NCBI GenBank assembly: GCA_021298875.1
Contig: JAJTHJ010000273.1
Location: 1-17,705, forward strand
Direction of reading: 5' to 3'
Length of the DNA stretch: 17,705 nucleotides
Source of the DNA: Burkholderiales bacterium
GTDB taxonomy: Bacteria > Pseudomonadota > Gammaproteobacteria > Burkholderiales > Burkholderiaceae_F
Shown: piece by piece, positions 1-6,369 of the stretch
Layout: each line of letters starts with the position of its first letter
Numbering within the stretch: the first letter of the stretch is position 1
Position numbers and translations under genes: made by a program
Notes under the pieces: model-generated
Told to the model about the DNA's origin: nothing
Database searches by the model: none
The model's input: only the letters and a program-made list of their open reading frames with translations

Positions 1-39
1 CTGTCGGTCGTCCGTCTGGCCGTCCTGCTGTGCGCTCAT
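1..39 (-). CDS. Possible 5' end of an unknown leftward gene (partial)
   Basis: An ATG at 39 on the minus strand opens a frame that stays open to the window edge and reads MSAQQDGQTDDRQ. Just upstream on that strand is AAGGGGA, about eight bases from the ATG, a reasonable ribosome-binding site. The polar opening peptide is compatible with a cytoplasmic N-terminus. Thirteen codons are too few to assign a family. It would be divergent from dinB and share the 40-161 gap with it. It could also be a chance open frame. Confidence 0.35.
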   Translation of the reverse strand, partial: MSAQQDGQTDDRQ

Positions 40-161
40 GAACTCATCCCCTTGTCCGCCACCGCCCGAAGACAACTCGGTCACCGCCTCGGAGTTCGAC
101 TGTGAAAACCCGGGGAAACATCAGGGGTCGGGGTGGGGGCGCTGGTTAACCCAACACCGTC

Positions 162-1337
162 ATGCCTACCCGCGTAATCGCCCACCTCGACATGGACGCC
201 TTCTATGCGTCGGTCGAGCTGCTGCGCTACCCGGAGCTGCGCGGCCAACCGGTGGTGATCGGCGGGCGAGGCCGCTATGCGCCGCGCGAGGAGACCGATC
301 CCGCCACGGGCCAGACACGCCGCCGCTTTGCCCGGCTGCGCGACTACGCGGGCCGCGGCGTGGCCACCACCGCCACCTACGAGGCCCGCGCGCTGGGCGT
401 GAACTCCGCCATCGGCCTGATGAAGGCCGCCGCACTGGCACCGGATGCCGTGCTGCTGCCGGCGGACTTCGACCAATACCGGCGCTACTCGCGCCTGTTC
501 AAGGACGCGGTGCGGGCGATCGCGCCGACCATCGAGGATCGCGGCATCGACGAGATTTACATCGACCTCACCGACGTGGTCGCCGCGCGACTGGGCGACC
601 GCGAAGGCGCCGACGACGCGGACGCCGAAGCGGACACCTGGTGGTGCGCACGCGAAGTGGCGGCGGAGCTCAAGCGCGCGGTGCGCGACGCCACGGGCCT
701 TACCTGCACGGTGGGACTAGCGCCCAACAAGCTGATCGCCAAGATCGCCTCCGAACTCGCCAAGCCCGACGGCCTGACCGTCGTGACTGCCGACGATGTG
801 CCCACGCGCCTGTGGCCGCTGCCGGTGCGGCGGCTGCACGGCGTGGGGCCGAAGGCCGATGCGCGGTTGCGGAAGATAGGCATCGCCACCATCGGGCAAC
901 TGGCGCAGGCCGACGCCACGGCACTGGCCCAAGCCTTCGGCCCGCACTACGCGCAATGGCTGCGCAATGCTGCGCGCGGCATCGACGAGCGGCCGGTGAT
1001 CACCGACAGCGAACCGAAGTCGGTCAGCCGCGAAACTACCTTCGACCGCGACCTGCACGCCAAGGCCGACCGGGCGCGGCTGTCGCGCATCTTCACCACG
1101 CTGTGCGAGCGGGTCGCCGACGATCTGCGCCGCAAGGGCGTGGCCGGCCGCACCATCGGCATCAAGCTGCGCTTTACGGACTTTTCCACCGTAACGCGCG
1201 ACCTGACGCTCGCGGAGCCGACCCAGGACGCCGCCGCCATCCGCCGCGCCGCCGGCTTGTGCCTGAAGCGCGTGGACCTGACCCAGCGCATCCGGCTGCT
1301 GGGCGTGCGCGTGGGCACGCTGGTGCACGCCGACTGA
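162..1337 (+). CDS. dinB: DNA polymerase IV (Y-family translesion polymerase)
   Basis: This 391-residue protein is a Y-family polymerase, which copies past damaged template bases with low fidelity. The first catalytic motif is LDMDAFYASVE at residues 9-19 (metal ligands around D10/D12). The second is GIDEIYIDLT near residue 128 (catalytic D130-E131). A helix-hairpin-helix segment (HGVGPKADARLRKIGIATIG) and the little-finger domain with SVSRETTF follow. Compared with E. coli Pol IV, as I recall it, there is an insert of about 25 residues in the finger region (residues 37-65) and an acidic insert near 145-155. Both resemble betaproteobacterial DinB proteins. The C-terminus ends LLGVRVGTLVHAD and shows no obvious clamp-binding motif. 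The start agrees with the family N-terminus, but the ribosome-binding site is weak. I see no LexA box upstream. It stands alone and converges on the leftward tRNA-Lys. Confidence 0.96.
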   Translation: MPTRVIAHLDMDAFYASVELLRYPELRGQPVVIGGRGRYAPREETDPATGQTRRRFARLRDYAGRGVATTATYEARALGVNSAIGLMKAAALAPDAVLLPADFDQYRRYSRLFKDAVRAIAPTIEDRGIDEIYIDLTDVVAARLGDREGADDADAEADTWWCAREVAAELKRAVRDATGLTCTVGLAPNKLIAKIASELAKPDGLTVVTADDVPTRLWPLPVRRLHGVGPKADARLRKIGIATIGQLAQADATALAQAFGPHYAQWLRNAARGIDERPVITDSEPKSVSRETTFDRDLHAKADRARLSRIFTTLCERVADDLRRKGVAGRTIGIKLRFTDFSTVTRDLTLAEPTQDAAAIRRAAGLCLKRVDLTQRIRLLGVRVGTLVHAD

Positions 1338-1348
1338 AGCCCCCCGAG

Positions 1349-1380
1349 AAAACAAAACGGCCCGCTGCAAGGCGAGCCGT
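1349..1380 (-). terminator. Rho-independent terminator of tRNA-Lys
   Basis: Read on the minus strand, 1380-1357 forms a 9-bp stem (ACGGCTCGC against GCGGGCCGT, one T-G wobble) with a six-base loop CTTGCA. The run TTTTGTTTT follows immediately (1357-1349). The stem begins about ten bases beyond the tRNA 3' end. On the plus strand no T-tract follows, so it probably does not terminate dinB in the same way. Confidence 0.8.
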
Positions 1381-1389
1381 CGAAGGATT

Positions 1390-1465
1390 TGGTGGGCTGT
1401 GAAGGATTCGAACCTTCGACCTACGGATTAAGAGTCCGCTGCTCTACCAACTGAGCTAACAGCCC
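1390..1465 (-). tRNA. tRNA-Lys (anticodon CTT)
   Basis: The minus strand folds as a standard 76-nt tRNA. The acceptor stem is GGGCTGT/ACAGCCC, the D arm is GCTC-AGTTGGTA-GAGC, and the anticodon stem is GCGGA/TCCGT around loop CTCTTAA. The T arm is GAAGG-TTCGAAT-CCTTC, followed by discriminator A. The anticodon CTT lies at 1432-1430 and decodes AAG (lysine). The 3' CCA is encoded in the DNA (1392-1390). There is no intron and no adjacent integrase or duplicated 3' end, so there is no sign that it serves as an integration site here. Confidence 0.97.
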
Positions 1466-1478
1466 GAACGAGGCGCGC

Positions 1479-1507
1479 ATTCTAGCCGCGCCTCGACTGC
1501 GCTTCAA
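1479..1507 (-). promoter_or_regulatory. Sigma-70-type promoter of tRNA-Lys with GC-rich discriminator
   Basis: On the minus strand a -35 TTGAAG (1507-1502) is separated by exactly 17 bases from a -10 TAGAAT (1484-1479; five of six match TATAAT). The bases after the -10 are GCGCGCC, a GC-rich discriminator of the kind known in stable-RNA promoters under stringent control. Transcription would begin about seven bases before the mature tRNA. The -10 also sits in the loop of an inverted repeat (GAGGCGCG...CGCGCCTC). The promoter lies in the short gap after the VOC gene, so the tRNA need not depend on read-through. Confidence 0.7.
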
Positions 1508-1516
1508 ACCACGCCC

Positions 1517-1921
1517 TCAAGCCTCGGCGCAGAAGCGCAGCCAGTGCCCATCGGGCGCGCGCAACAAGAACTCGCGCAGGCCCCAGGGTCGCGAGACCGG
1601 CGCTTCTTCGATCTGCGCACCGCGGCGCAAGTATTCGGCGTACAGGCCGTCGACGTCACTGCCGACATGGATGCGTAACTCCACCTCGGGACAGTCGTCC
1701 GGCGCCGAGCGCGCCAGATGGATGTAGATGGGCTCCCCGTAGCTGCCGTCGCCCGAGCGCACCCGGCCATGCACCGGCGGTTCGCCGTACAGGAAGTCGA
1801 CTTCGAAGCCCAGCACATCGGCGAAGTAGGCCGCCGAGGCCGCCACATCGACCACCGGCAGCACCGGCTGCACGCCATGCAATTGATGCTTGCGGGCCAG
1901 CCCGTCGTCTTGCTCCGGCAT
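1517..1921 (-). CDS. VOC (glyoxalase/bleomycin-resistance fold) family protein
   Basis: A protein of about 134 residues with one vicinal-oxygen-chelate type domain. It has the opening strand VQPVLPVVDVAASAAYFADV with LGFEVDFLYGEP, a central strand pattern (GEPIYIHLARS, EVELRIHVGSDVDGLYAEY), and the typical ending WGLREFLLRAPDGHWLRF. Family members bind a metal and act as lyases, dioxygenases or drug-binding resistance proteins. The substrate cannot be told from sequence. I chose ATG 1921 (MPEQDDG) because GGAAGGA lies about eight bases upstream. An ATG ten codons earlier (1951) would overlap the preceding gene. It begins 20 bases after the alkC-like gene stops and is probably co-transcribed with it. 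Its role beside a DNA repair gene is unclear. Confidence 0.85.
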   Translation of the reverse strand: MPEQDDGLARKHQLHGVQPVLPVVDVAASAAYFADVLGFEVDFLYGEPPVHGRVRSGDGSYGEPIYIHLARSAPDDCPEVELRIHVGSDVDGLYAEYLRRGAQIEEAPVSRPWGLREFLLRAPDGHWLRFCAEA

Positions 1922-1940
1922 GAGAAGGTTCCTTCCAGGT

Positions 1941-2745
1941 TCAGCTTCCAATCGTCCGCAACGCCCGCTGCACGATAAACGCGGTCTCGGCCGCGGGAGA
2001 CTCGCGGCGCCAGCGCGCGCAGAGCGTGCGCACCCATGCTGGCTGCGACTTGCTGGCGTCGTTAAGCCAGTTGCCGACCGACAGTTGCACGTAGCGGCTG
2101 GGGTCGGCGCGCACCGGCTCCAGCAGATGCAGCGCCAACTGCGGCTCGGCCTTCAGCCGCTCGCTGTGCGCGCACCACACGCCGCGCGGGCGCGTGCCTT
2201 CCACCGCGCAGCGGCGGATGTTGGGGTCGGGGTCGAGCACCCAGGGCCGCAGCAGTTCCAAGGCCAGGTCGAGCTCAGCCAGCAGATCGTTGCGCAGCGA
2301 GGCCCAGGCGGCCTCGCGCACCGCCATGTGGCCGTCGGCCGCGTAGTGGCGCGCAGGCGAGCCGCTGCGCCAGCGTCAGCCGCCGGTCGGCGGCGACGAG
2401 TTGCGCGCCCCACTCGCGCACCACGCTCGACCGGTGCGTGGCGATGCGCTCGTAGATCGCGCCGGCATCGGCGCGCGGGTGCAGCTCGGCGTACAGCAGC
2501 GCGCCCACGCGAGCACCGCGCTGCGGTGCCGGCAGATGCGCAAACTCGCGCGCGGCGGCGGCGAGCCGCTGCGCTTCCGCGGCGAGGCCGACTTCGGGCA
2601 GTACATGGGTAAGCAGCGTGGCCGCATCGACCGCCAGCCATTCGGCCAGCGTGCGCGGATCGTCATCGGCGCGGTCGATGGCGGCGCGCAGCGCAGGCGG
2701 GATCGCCGCGATGCTGTTGTAGCCCTTGCGGGCGGGGAAGTTCAC
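1941..2745 (-). pseudogene. DNA alkylation repair protein (AlkC-type HEAT-repeat), frameshifted
   Basis: Two overlapping frames together give one HEAT-repeat alkylation-repair protein of about 267 residues. The first frame starts at GTG 2745 (MNFPARKGYNS) and carries helical repeats up to REWGAQLVAADRRLTLAQRL. The second carries RHYAADGHMAVREAAW onward, including AVEGTRPRGVWCAHSERLK and DPSRYVQLSVGNWLNDASK, blocks I recognise as conserved in AlkC-type glycosylases. These enzymes excise N3-alkylated bases. The frame changes within 2343-2361, at GCGCGC (2349-2354). Loss of one GC unit there, or one extra base, explains it. As written the protein would lose its conserved C-terminal half after about 130 residues. 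It begins six bases after the HerA-like gene stops. Both halves look otherwise intact, so the lesion is recent or a sequencing error. Confidence 0.85.
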
Positions 2746-2751
2746 CGGGCT

Positions 2752-4281
2752 TCAGCGGCGCCTACCGCCGCCGAGCAAACCGCCCAGCACGCCGCGCGTC
2801 AGCTCGCGCGCCAGAGAGGAGCCGACCGAGCGCGCCGCGCTCTTGGTCATCACGTCCACGACGCCGTCGCGCTTGCCGCCGCGCGGGCCGGTCGAGCCGA
2901 ACAACAGATCGCTCAAACCGTCCATCAGTCCCCCGCCCGCGCCTCCCTGCGCGGTCGGCGGCGCGGTCTTGCCGGGGGCCGTCTGCGCAGCGCCGGTGGC
3001 GGCGCCACCTGCACGCGCGGTGAGCTTCTGGTAGGCGCTTTCGCGGTCGACCGTCTTGTCATACACGCCGGCCACCACGCAGCCAGTGATGAGTGCGCGG
3101 CGCTCCTCCGGCGTGATCGGCCCCAACTGGCTCCCCGGCGACAGGATCCACGCCCGCTCGGTGATGCCGGGCGTGCCTTTGGCGTCGAGCAACGAAACCA
3201 GCGCCTCGCCCACGCCGAGTTCGAGAATCGCTTTCTGCGCATCGATCTTCGGGTTGGCGCGCATCGTCTCGGCCACCGACTTCACGGCCTTCTGGTCGCG
3301 CGGCGTAAAGGCGCGCAGCGCGTGCTGCACGCGGTTGCCGAGCTGGCCCAGCACCTTGTCGGGAATGTCGAGCGGGTTCTGCGTGACGAAGTACACCCCC
3401 ACGCCCTTGGAACGGATCAGCCGCACCACCTGCTCCACTTTCTCCAGCAACGCGGGCGGCGCCTCGCTGAAGAGCAGGTGCGCCTCGTCGAAGAAGAAGA
3501 CGAGCTTAGGCTTGTCGCGGTCGCCGACCTCGGGCAGGTTCTCGAAGAGTTCGGACAGCAGCCACAGCAGAAAGGTCGCGTACAGCCGCGGCGAGTTCAT
3601 CAGCTTGTCGGCGGCGAGGATGTTGACCACCCCTTTGCCGTCCACCGTCTGCATCAAATCGGCGATGTCGAGCATCGGCTCGCCGAAGAACTTGTCGCCG
3701 CCCTGGCTCTCCATCTGCAACAGCCCGCGCTGGATCGCGCCGATCGAGGCCGAGGACACGTTGCCGTACTGCGTCTTGAACTGCGCCGCGTTGTCGCCGA
3801 CAAACTGCACCAGCGCGCGCAGGTCTTTGAGGTCGAGCAGCAGCAGGCCGTTGTCGTCGGCGATCTTGAAGGCGAGCGTCAGCACGCCTTCCTGCGTCCC
3901 GTTCAGATTGAGCAGACGCGCCAGCAGAAGCGGCCCCATGTCGGAGACCGTCGCCCGCACCGGGTGGCCCTGCTCGCCCCACACGTCCCATAGCGTCACC
4001 GGGCAAGCGGCCCAGTGCGGCTCGGGCAGGCCACGCTCCTTCAGGCGCGCGGCCATCTTTTCGCTAGGCGCGCCGGCCTTGGCGATGCCGGTCAGATCGC
4101 CCTTCACATCGGCCATGAACACCGGCACGCTGATCGCGGAGAAGCGCTCCGCCAGCACTTGCAGCGTGACCGTCTTGCCGGTGCCGGTGGCGCCGGTGAT
4201 GCAGCCGTGGCGGTTGGCGAGCGCGGGCAGGAGCGCCAGTTCGGTCTTGCCGGCGTGGGCGATGACGAGAGGTTCGGCCAT
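2752..4281 (-). CDS. HerA-like ATPase (DUF853, YjgR family)
   Basis: A 509-residue cytoplasmic P-loop ATPase of the HerA/FtsK-like superfamily. Walker A is GATGTGKT at residues 30-37. Walker B is LVFFFDEAHLLF at about 260-271. A sensor-like segment VGVYFVTQNPLDIPDKVLGQ and an arginine-finger-like region RAFTPRDQKAVK follow. The C-terminus is Gly/Ala/Arg-rich and ends GGLLGGGRRR. E. coli YjgR is a homologue. A DNA translocase or helicase role is presumed from the fold, and the biological function is poorly defined. I chose ATG 4281 (MAEPLVIAHAGK) because the family starts there. The 63 upstream codons in frame are low-complexity and overlap the end of tetR. The gene starts 32 bases after tetR stops. 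No NurA nuclease or Sir2 partner is nearby, so a HerA defence system is not supported. Confidence 0.9.
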   Translation of the reverse strand: MAEPLVIAHAGKTELALLPALANRHGCITGATGTGKTVTLQVLAERFSAISVPVFMADVKGDLTGIAKAGAPSEKMAARLKERGLPEPHWAACPVTLWDVWGEQGHPVRATVSDMGPLLLARLLNLNGTQEGVLTLAFKIADDNGLLLLDLKDLRALVQFVGDNAAQFKTQYGNVSSASIGAIQRGLLQMESQGGDKFFGEPMLDIADLMQTVDGKGVVNILAADKLMNSPRLYATFLLWLLSELFENLPEVGDRDKPKLVFFFDEAHLLFSEAPPALLEKVEQVVRLIRSKGVGVYFVTQNPLDIPDKVLGQLGNRVQHALRAFTPRDQKAVKSVAETMRANPKIDAQKAILELGVGEALVSLLDAKGTPGITERAWILSPGSQLGPITPEERRALITGCVVAGVYDKTVDRESAYQKLTARAGGAATGAAQTAPGKTAPPTAQGGAGGGLMDGLSDLLFGSTGPRGGKRDGVVDVMTKSAARSVGSSLARELTRGVLGGLLGGGRRR

Positions 4282-4313
4282 GGGGGGACGGGCAGTCGGG
4301 AAAGACGCGCAGT

Positions 4314-4964
4314 CTATCGGCGCCGGATCAGCGATTTCGGGTGTCTCAGGAGTCGGTCCAGCAAGGCATCCAGTGCGGCTTGCGCCACAGCCAACGAGTC
4401 GCGGCCCGGCGCCAGTTCCTCCAGGCGCAGTGGCCCGACGAGTAACAGCAAGCCGTGCGTTTGTGCCCAAAGCGCCAACGCCAGAGACTGCGCGCCGGGC
4501 AAGGTCAGGGTCGGAAACGCTGCCCGCACGAGACCGACCAGGGCGCCGAAGGTGGCCTGCGCGACCGCTTGCAGCGCGGGGCGCCCGGGCGACAAGTCCT
4601 GACCGAACATGAGCTGTACGTGCTGGGGAAAGTCGCGCCCAAACCGCAGGTACGCCTGCAAAGCGTCGCGCAGCGCAGCCGGTGCCGAGGGTGCGGCCCG
4701 CGCGGCGGCTTCGACCCTTGCGCCGAGCAATTCGAAGCCCCCTGCCGCCACCGCAGCCAGCAGCGCATCCTTGTCGGCAAAGTGCCGGTACGACGCGGTG
4801 TGCGACACACCGGCCCGCCGCGCTACCGCACGCAGGCTAAGCCCGGTCGCGCCGCTTTCGGCGACTACGCCGAGGCAGGCCCGCACAAGCGCATTGCGCA
4901 AGTCGCCGTGGTGATAGGCCGCACGGGATACCCCTGCGTTGCGCCGAGGTTTTGATGTTGCCAT
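4314..4964 (-). CDS. TetR-family transcriptional regulator
   Basis: A regulator of about 216 residues. An N-terminal helix-turn-helix begins at YHHGDLRNALVRACLGV and includes GLSLRAVARRAGVSHTASYR followed by HFADKDALLAAVA (residues about 42-72). The C-terminal ligand-binding domain resembles the WHG/TetR_C class (FPQHVQLMFG, LWAQTHGLLLL). TetR proteins act as dimers on palindromes and are released by small molecules. I take ATG 4964 (MATSKPRR) as the start; a TTG at 4970 in the same frame is possible. The start codon lies inside a 15-bp palindrome and a second copy lies 33 bp away, which strongly suggests autoregulation and control of the divergent DUF2147-SDR operon. It is also the first gene of the leftward string, so it may set expression of the HerA-like and repair genes. 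Confidence 0.93.
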   Translation of the reverse strand: MATSKPRRNAGVSRAAYHHGDLRNALVRACLGVVAESGATGLSLRAVARRAGVSHTASYRHFADKDALLAAVAAGGFELLGARVEAAARAAPSAPAALRDALQAYLRFGRDFPQHVQLMFGQDLSPGRPALQAVAQATFGALVGLVRAAFPTLTLPGAQSLALALWAQTHGLLLLVGPLRLEELAPGRDSLAVAQAALDALLDRLLRHPKSLIRRR

Positions 4965-4971
4965 TGTCAAC
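4957..4971. promoter_or_regulatory. Candidate TetR operator 1
   Basis: GTTGCCATTGTCAAC is an inverted repeat of form GTTGnCAnTGnCAAC. It covers the start codon of tetR and the presumed -35 of the divergent operon. It shares the core CCATTGT and the symmetrical pattern with the second site at 4990-5004, and the centres are 33 bp apart, about three helical turns. Binding here would block both transcription units. The assignment to the adjacent TetR is inference. Confidence 0.75.
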
Positions 4972-4986
4972 TTTTACCGGCATACT
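4958..4986 (+). promoter_or_regulatory. Candidate promoter of the DUF2147-SDR operon
   Basis: A -35 TTGCCA (4958-4963; five of six consensus bases) is followed after 17 bases by a -10 CATACT (4981-4986; four of six). The start point would fall near 4993, inside the second palindrome. The two candidate operators therefore cover the -35 and the start point, the usual layout for simple repression. An alternative -35 TTGTCA at 4964 pairs with a poorer -10. Confidence 0.5.
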
Positions 4987-4989
4987 AAT

Positions 4990-5004
4990 GTTTCCATTGT
5001 AAAC
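4990..5004. promoter_or_regulatory. Candidate TetR operator 2
   Basis: GTTTCCATTGTAAAC is an inverted repeat of form GTTTnCAnTGnAAAC and is nearly identical to the site at 4957-4971. It ends immediately before the ribosome-binding site AAGGAG (5005-5010) of the DUF2147 gene and overlaps its expected transcription start. Confidence 0.75.
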
Positions 5005-5017
5005 AAGGAGCCCGGTC

Positions 5018-5494
5018 ATGCACCCTTCCCGCTTCCTTCCCGTCGCCGCCTCGCGCACTGCGAGCCTGACTGCGGGTTTGCTTTTCGCCACCCTTGCCGG
5101 CGCAACATCGCCCTCCCCCGCCGGCCTTTGGCGCACCATCGACGACACCACGGGCAAGCCGCGCGGCGAGATCCGCATCGTCGTCGCCGACGGTGCGGCG
5201 CAGGGTCAGATCGTCAGGTCCTTGGTGGCTGGCGAAGACCCGGACAAGCGCTGCGACAAGTGCCCCGGCGAACGCAAAGGGCAGCGCATCGTCGGGATGA
5301 TCATCCTCACCGCCCTGAAGCCCGACCCCAACGACCCATTGCGCTGGGACGGCGGCGAGCTGCTCGACCCGGACTCCGGCAGCGTCTACCGCGCCCGCCT
5401 GCAAATCGCGCCGGACGGCAAGACGATGGACGTGCGCGGCTTTGTCGGCATATCGCTGTTCGGTCGATCGCAAGTGTGGCAACGCGCGGAGTAA
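5018..5494 (+). CDS. Secreted DUF2147 domain protein
   Basis: A 158-residue protein. Its N-terminal signal peptide has a basic start followed by a hydrophobic run (TASLTAGLLFATLAGA, residues about 14-29), with likely cleavage after AGA or shortly beyond. The mature part fits the DUF2147 family: GLWRTIDDTTGKPRGEIRI near the front, a Cys pair in DKRCDKCPGERKGQ, GMIILTALKP, WDGGELLDPDSGSVYRA, and the ending MDVRGFVGISLFGRSQVWQR. The family is periplasmic or exported and its function is not established. AAGGAG lies seven bases before the ATG, so the start is secure. It is the first gene of a two-gene operon under the probable control of the divergent TetR. The two cysteines could form a disulfide in the periplasm. 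Confidence 0.9.
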   Translation: MHPSRFLPVAASRTASLTAGLLFATLAGATSPSPAGLWRTIDDTTGKPRGEIRIVVADGAAQGQIVRSLVAGEDPDKRCDKCPGERKGQRIVGMIILTALKPDPNDPLRWDGGELLDPDSGSVYRARLQIAPDGKTMDVRGFVGISLFGRSQVWQRAE

Positions 5495-5498
5495 CCCG

Positions 5499-6287
5499 AT
5501 GACCTGCGTACTCGTTACCGGCGCCAGCGGCAGCATCGGCGGCGCCATCGTCCGCGCCCTCACGGCCGGCGGCATGACGGCCACCGGTACGGCGCGCCGC
5601 CCGGCAGCGGGCGAAGCCGCCCTGCTCGCCCTCGATGTGACCGACCCGGCCAGCGTGGTCGCGTGCGTGGACGATTTCGTCGCACGCCACGGGCGCATCG
5701 ACGCGCTGGTGAACAACGCCGGCTTCGACCTCTACGGCGGACTCGAGGAGACCTCGTGGGAGGAGTTCATGGCGCAAATGGACACCAACTTCTTCGGCGC
5801 CGTGCGCATGACGCAGGCGGTGCTGCCGCGGATGCGCGCCCAGGGCGGCGGGCGGATCGTCAATATCGGCTCGCTGGGCGGGCTGGTGGGTTTGCCGCTT
5901 AACAGCGCCTACGCCGCCAGCAAGTTCGCGCTCGAGGGCTTCGGCGAGTCGCTGCGCCTCGAATTGCTGCCCGACCAGATTTACGTCAGCGTGATCGAAC
6001 CGCCCGCAGTGGCGACCGAAACGCTCGAGCAGTCCATCCGCGAAGTCGCCGCCACCACCGGCCCGCTGCTCGCGCGGCGGCGGGCGATGGTGCAGCAGAT
6101 GCGCGCGGACGGCCGCGCCAGCCCGGTCAAGCCTGAGCACGTGGCCGCGGCCGTGCTGCGCGCGCTGCGCGACCCGCAGCCGCTGCTGCGTTACCCCGTT
6201 GGCGGCCAGGCGCGCTGGATTCCACGCTTGAAGGCGCTGCTGCCGCAACGCAGCTTCGAGAAGTCGCTGCGCGGACGCTGGCCGTAG
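5499..6287 (+). CDS. Short-chain dehydrogenase/reductase (SDR) family oxidoreductase
   Basis: A classical SDR of 262 residues using NAD(P)H. The Rossmann glycine motif TGASGSIG is at residues 7-14, NNAG at 72-75, the catalytic serine at 125 (NIGSLGG) and YAASK at 138-142. The acidic DVTDP near residue 46 follows strand 3. Arg33-Arg34 after strand 2 favours NADP over NAD. The C-terminal part (PVGGQARWIPRLKALLP) resembles SDRs that act on bulky hydrophobic or steroid-like substrates, but the substrate cannot be assigned. The start is only four bases after the DUF2147 stop, with GGAG seven bases upstream of the ATG. The pair is therefore one operon, probably induced when the TetR releases its ligand-controlled operators. 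Confidence 0.93.
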   Translation: MTCVLVTGASGSIGGAIVRALTAGGMTATGTARRPAAGEAALLALDVTDPASVVACVDDFVARHGRIDALVNNAGFDLYGGLEETSWEEFMAQMDTNFFGAVRMTQAVLPRMRAQGGGRIVNIGSLGGLVGLPLNSAYAASKFALEGFGESLRLELLPDQIYVSVIEPPAVATETLEQSIREVAATTGPLLARRRAMVQQMRADGRASPVKPEHVAAAVLRALRDPQPLLRYPVGGQARWIPRLKALLPQRSFEKSLRGRWP

Positions 6288-6338
6288 CAAGGCGTGCACC
6301 GTGGCCGTCGTCTAGACTCGCCGGGTTATGTTTCGCGG

Positions 6339-6356
6339 CTCCAGCGAGCGCTGGAG
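6339..6356. promoter_or_regulatory. Palindrome/hairpin in the yebC leader
   Basis: CTCCAGCG and CGCTGGAG are perfect 8-bp arms separated only by AG, ending 13 bases before the yebC ATG. As DNA it could be an operator. As RNA the tight two-base loop would need the inner pairs to open, and the 3' arm contains the only GGAG upstream of the start. A role in yebC control is speculative. Confidence 0.4.
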
Positions 6357-6369
6357 CGCAGTGCAGACC

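Noticed and set aside
40..161. LexA/SOS box upstream of dinB
   Set aside because: A CTGT occurs near 100 but no CTG-N10-CAG type palindrome with adequate match is present.
717..1370. Antisense open frame opposite dinB
   Set aside because: Open frames opposite high-GC genes are expected; the sense strand encodes a complete DNA polymerase IV.
38..1402. 454-codon open frame on the plus strand across dinB
   Set aside because: It is a shifted-frame shadow of dinB, very rich in Arg, Gly, Ala and Pro, with no family pattern.
1390..1465. tRNA-Lys as an integration site for a mobile element
   Set aside because: No integrase, no duplicated tRNA 3' end and no compositional change next to it.
2401..3993. 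Large plus-strand frames opposite the alkC-like and HerA-like genes (also 3056-4612)
   Set aside because: Low-complexity translations with no motifs; the opposite strand carries clear ATPase and HEAT-repeat proteins.
2752..4281. HerA-like ATPase as part of a HerA-nuclease or HerA-Sir2 defence system
   Set aside because: No NurA, Sir2, DUF4297 or other nuclease partner is nearby; the protein fits the widespread DUF853/YjgR family.
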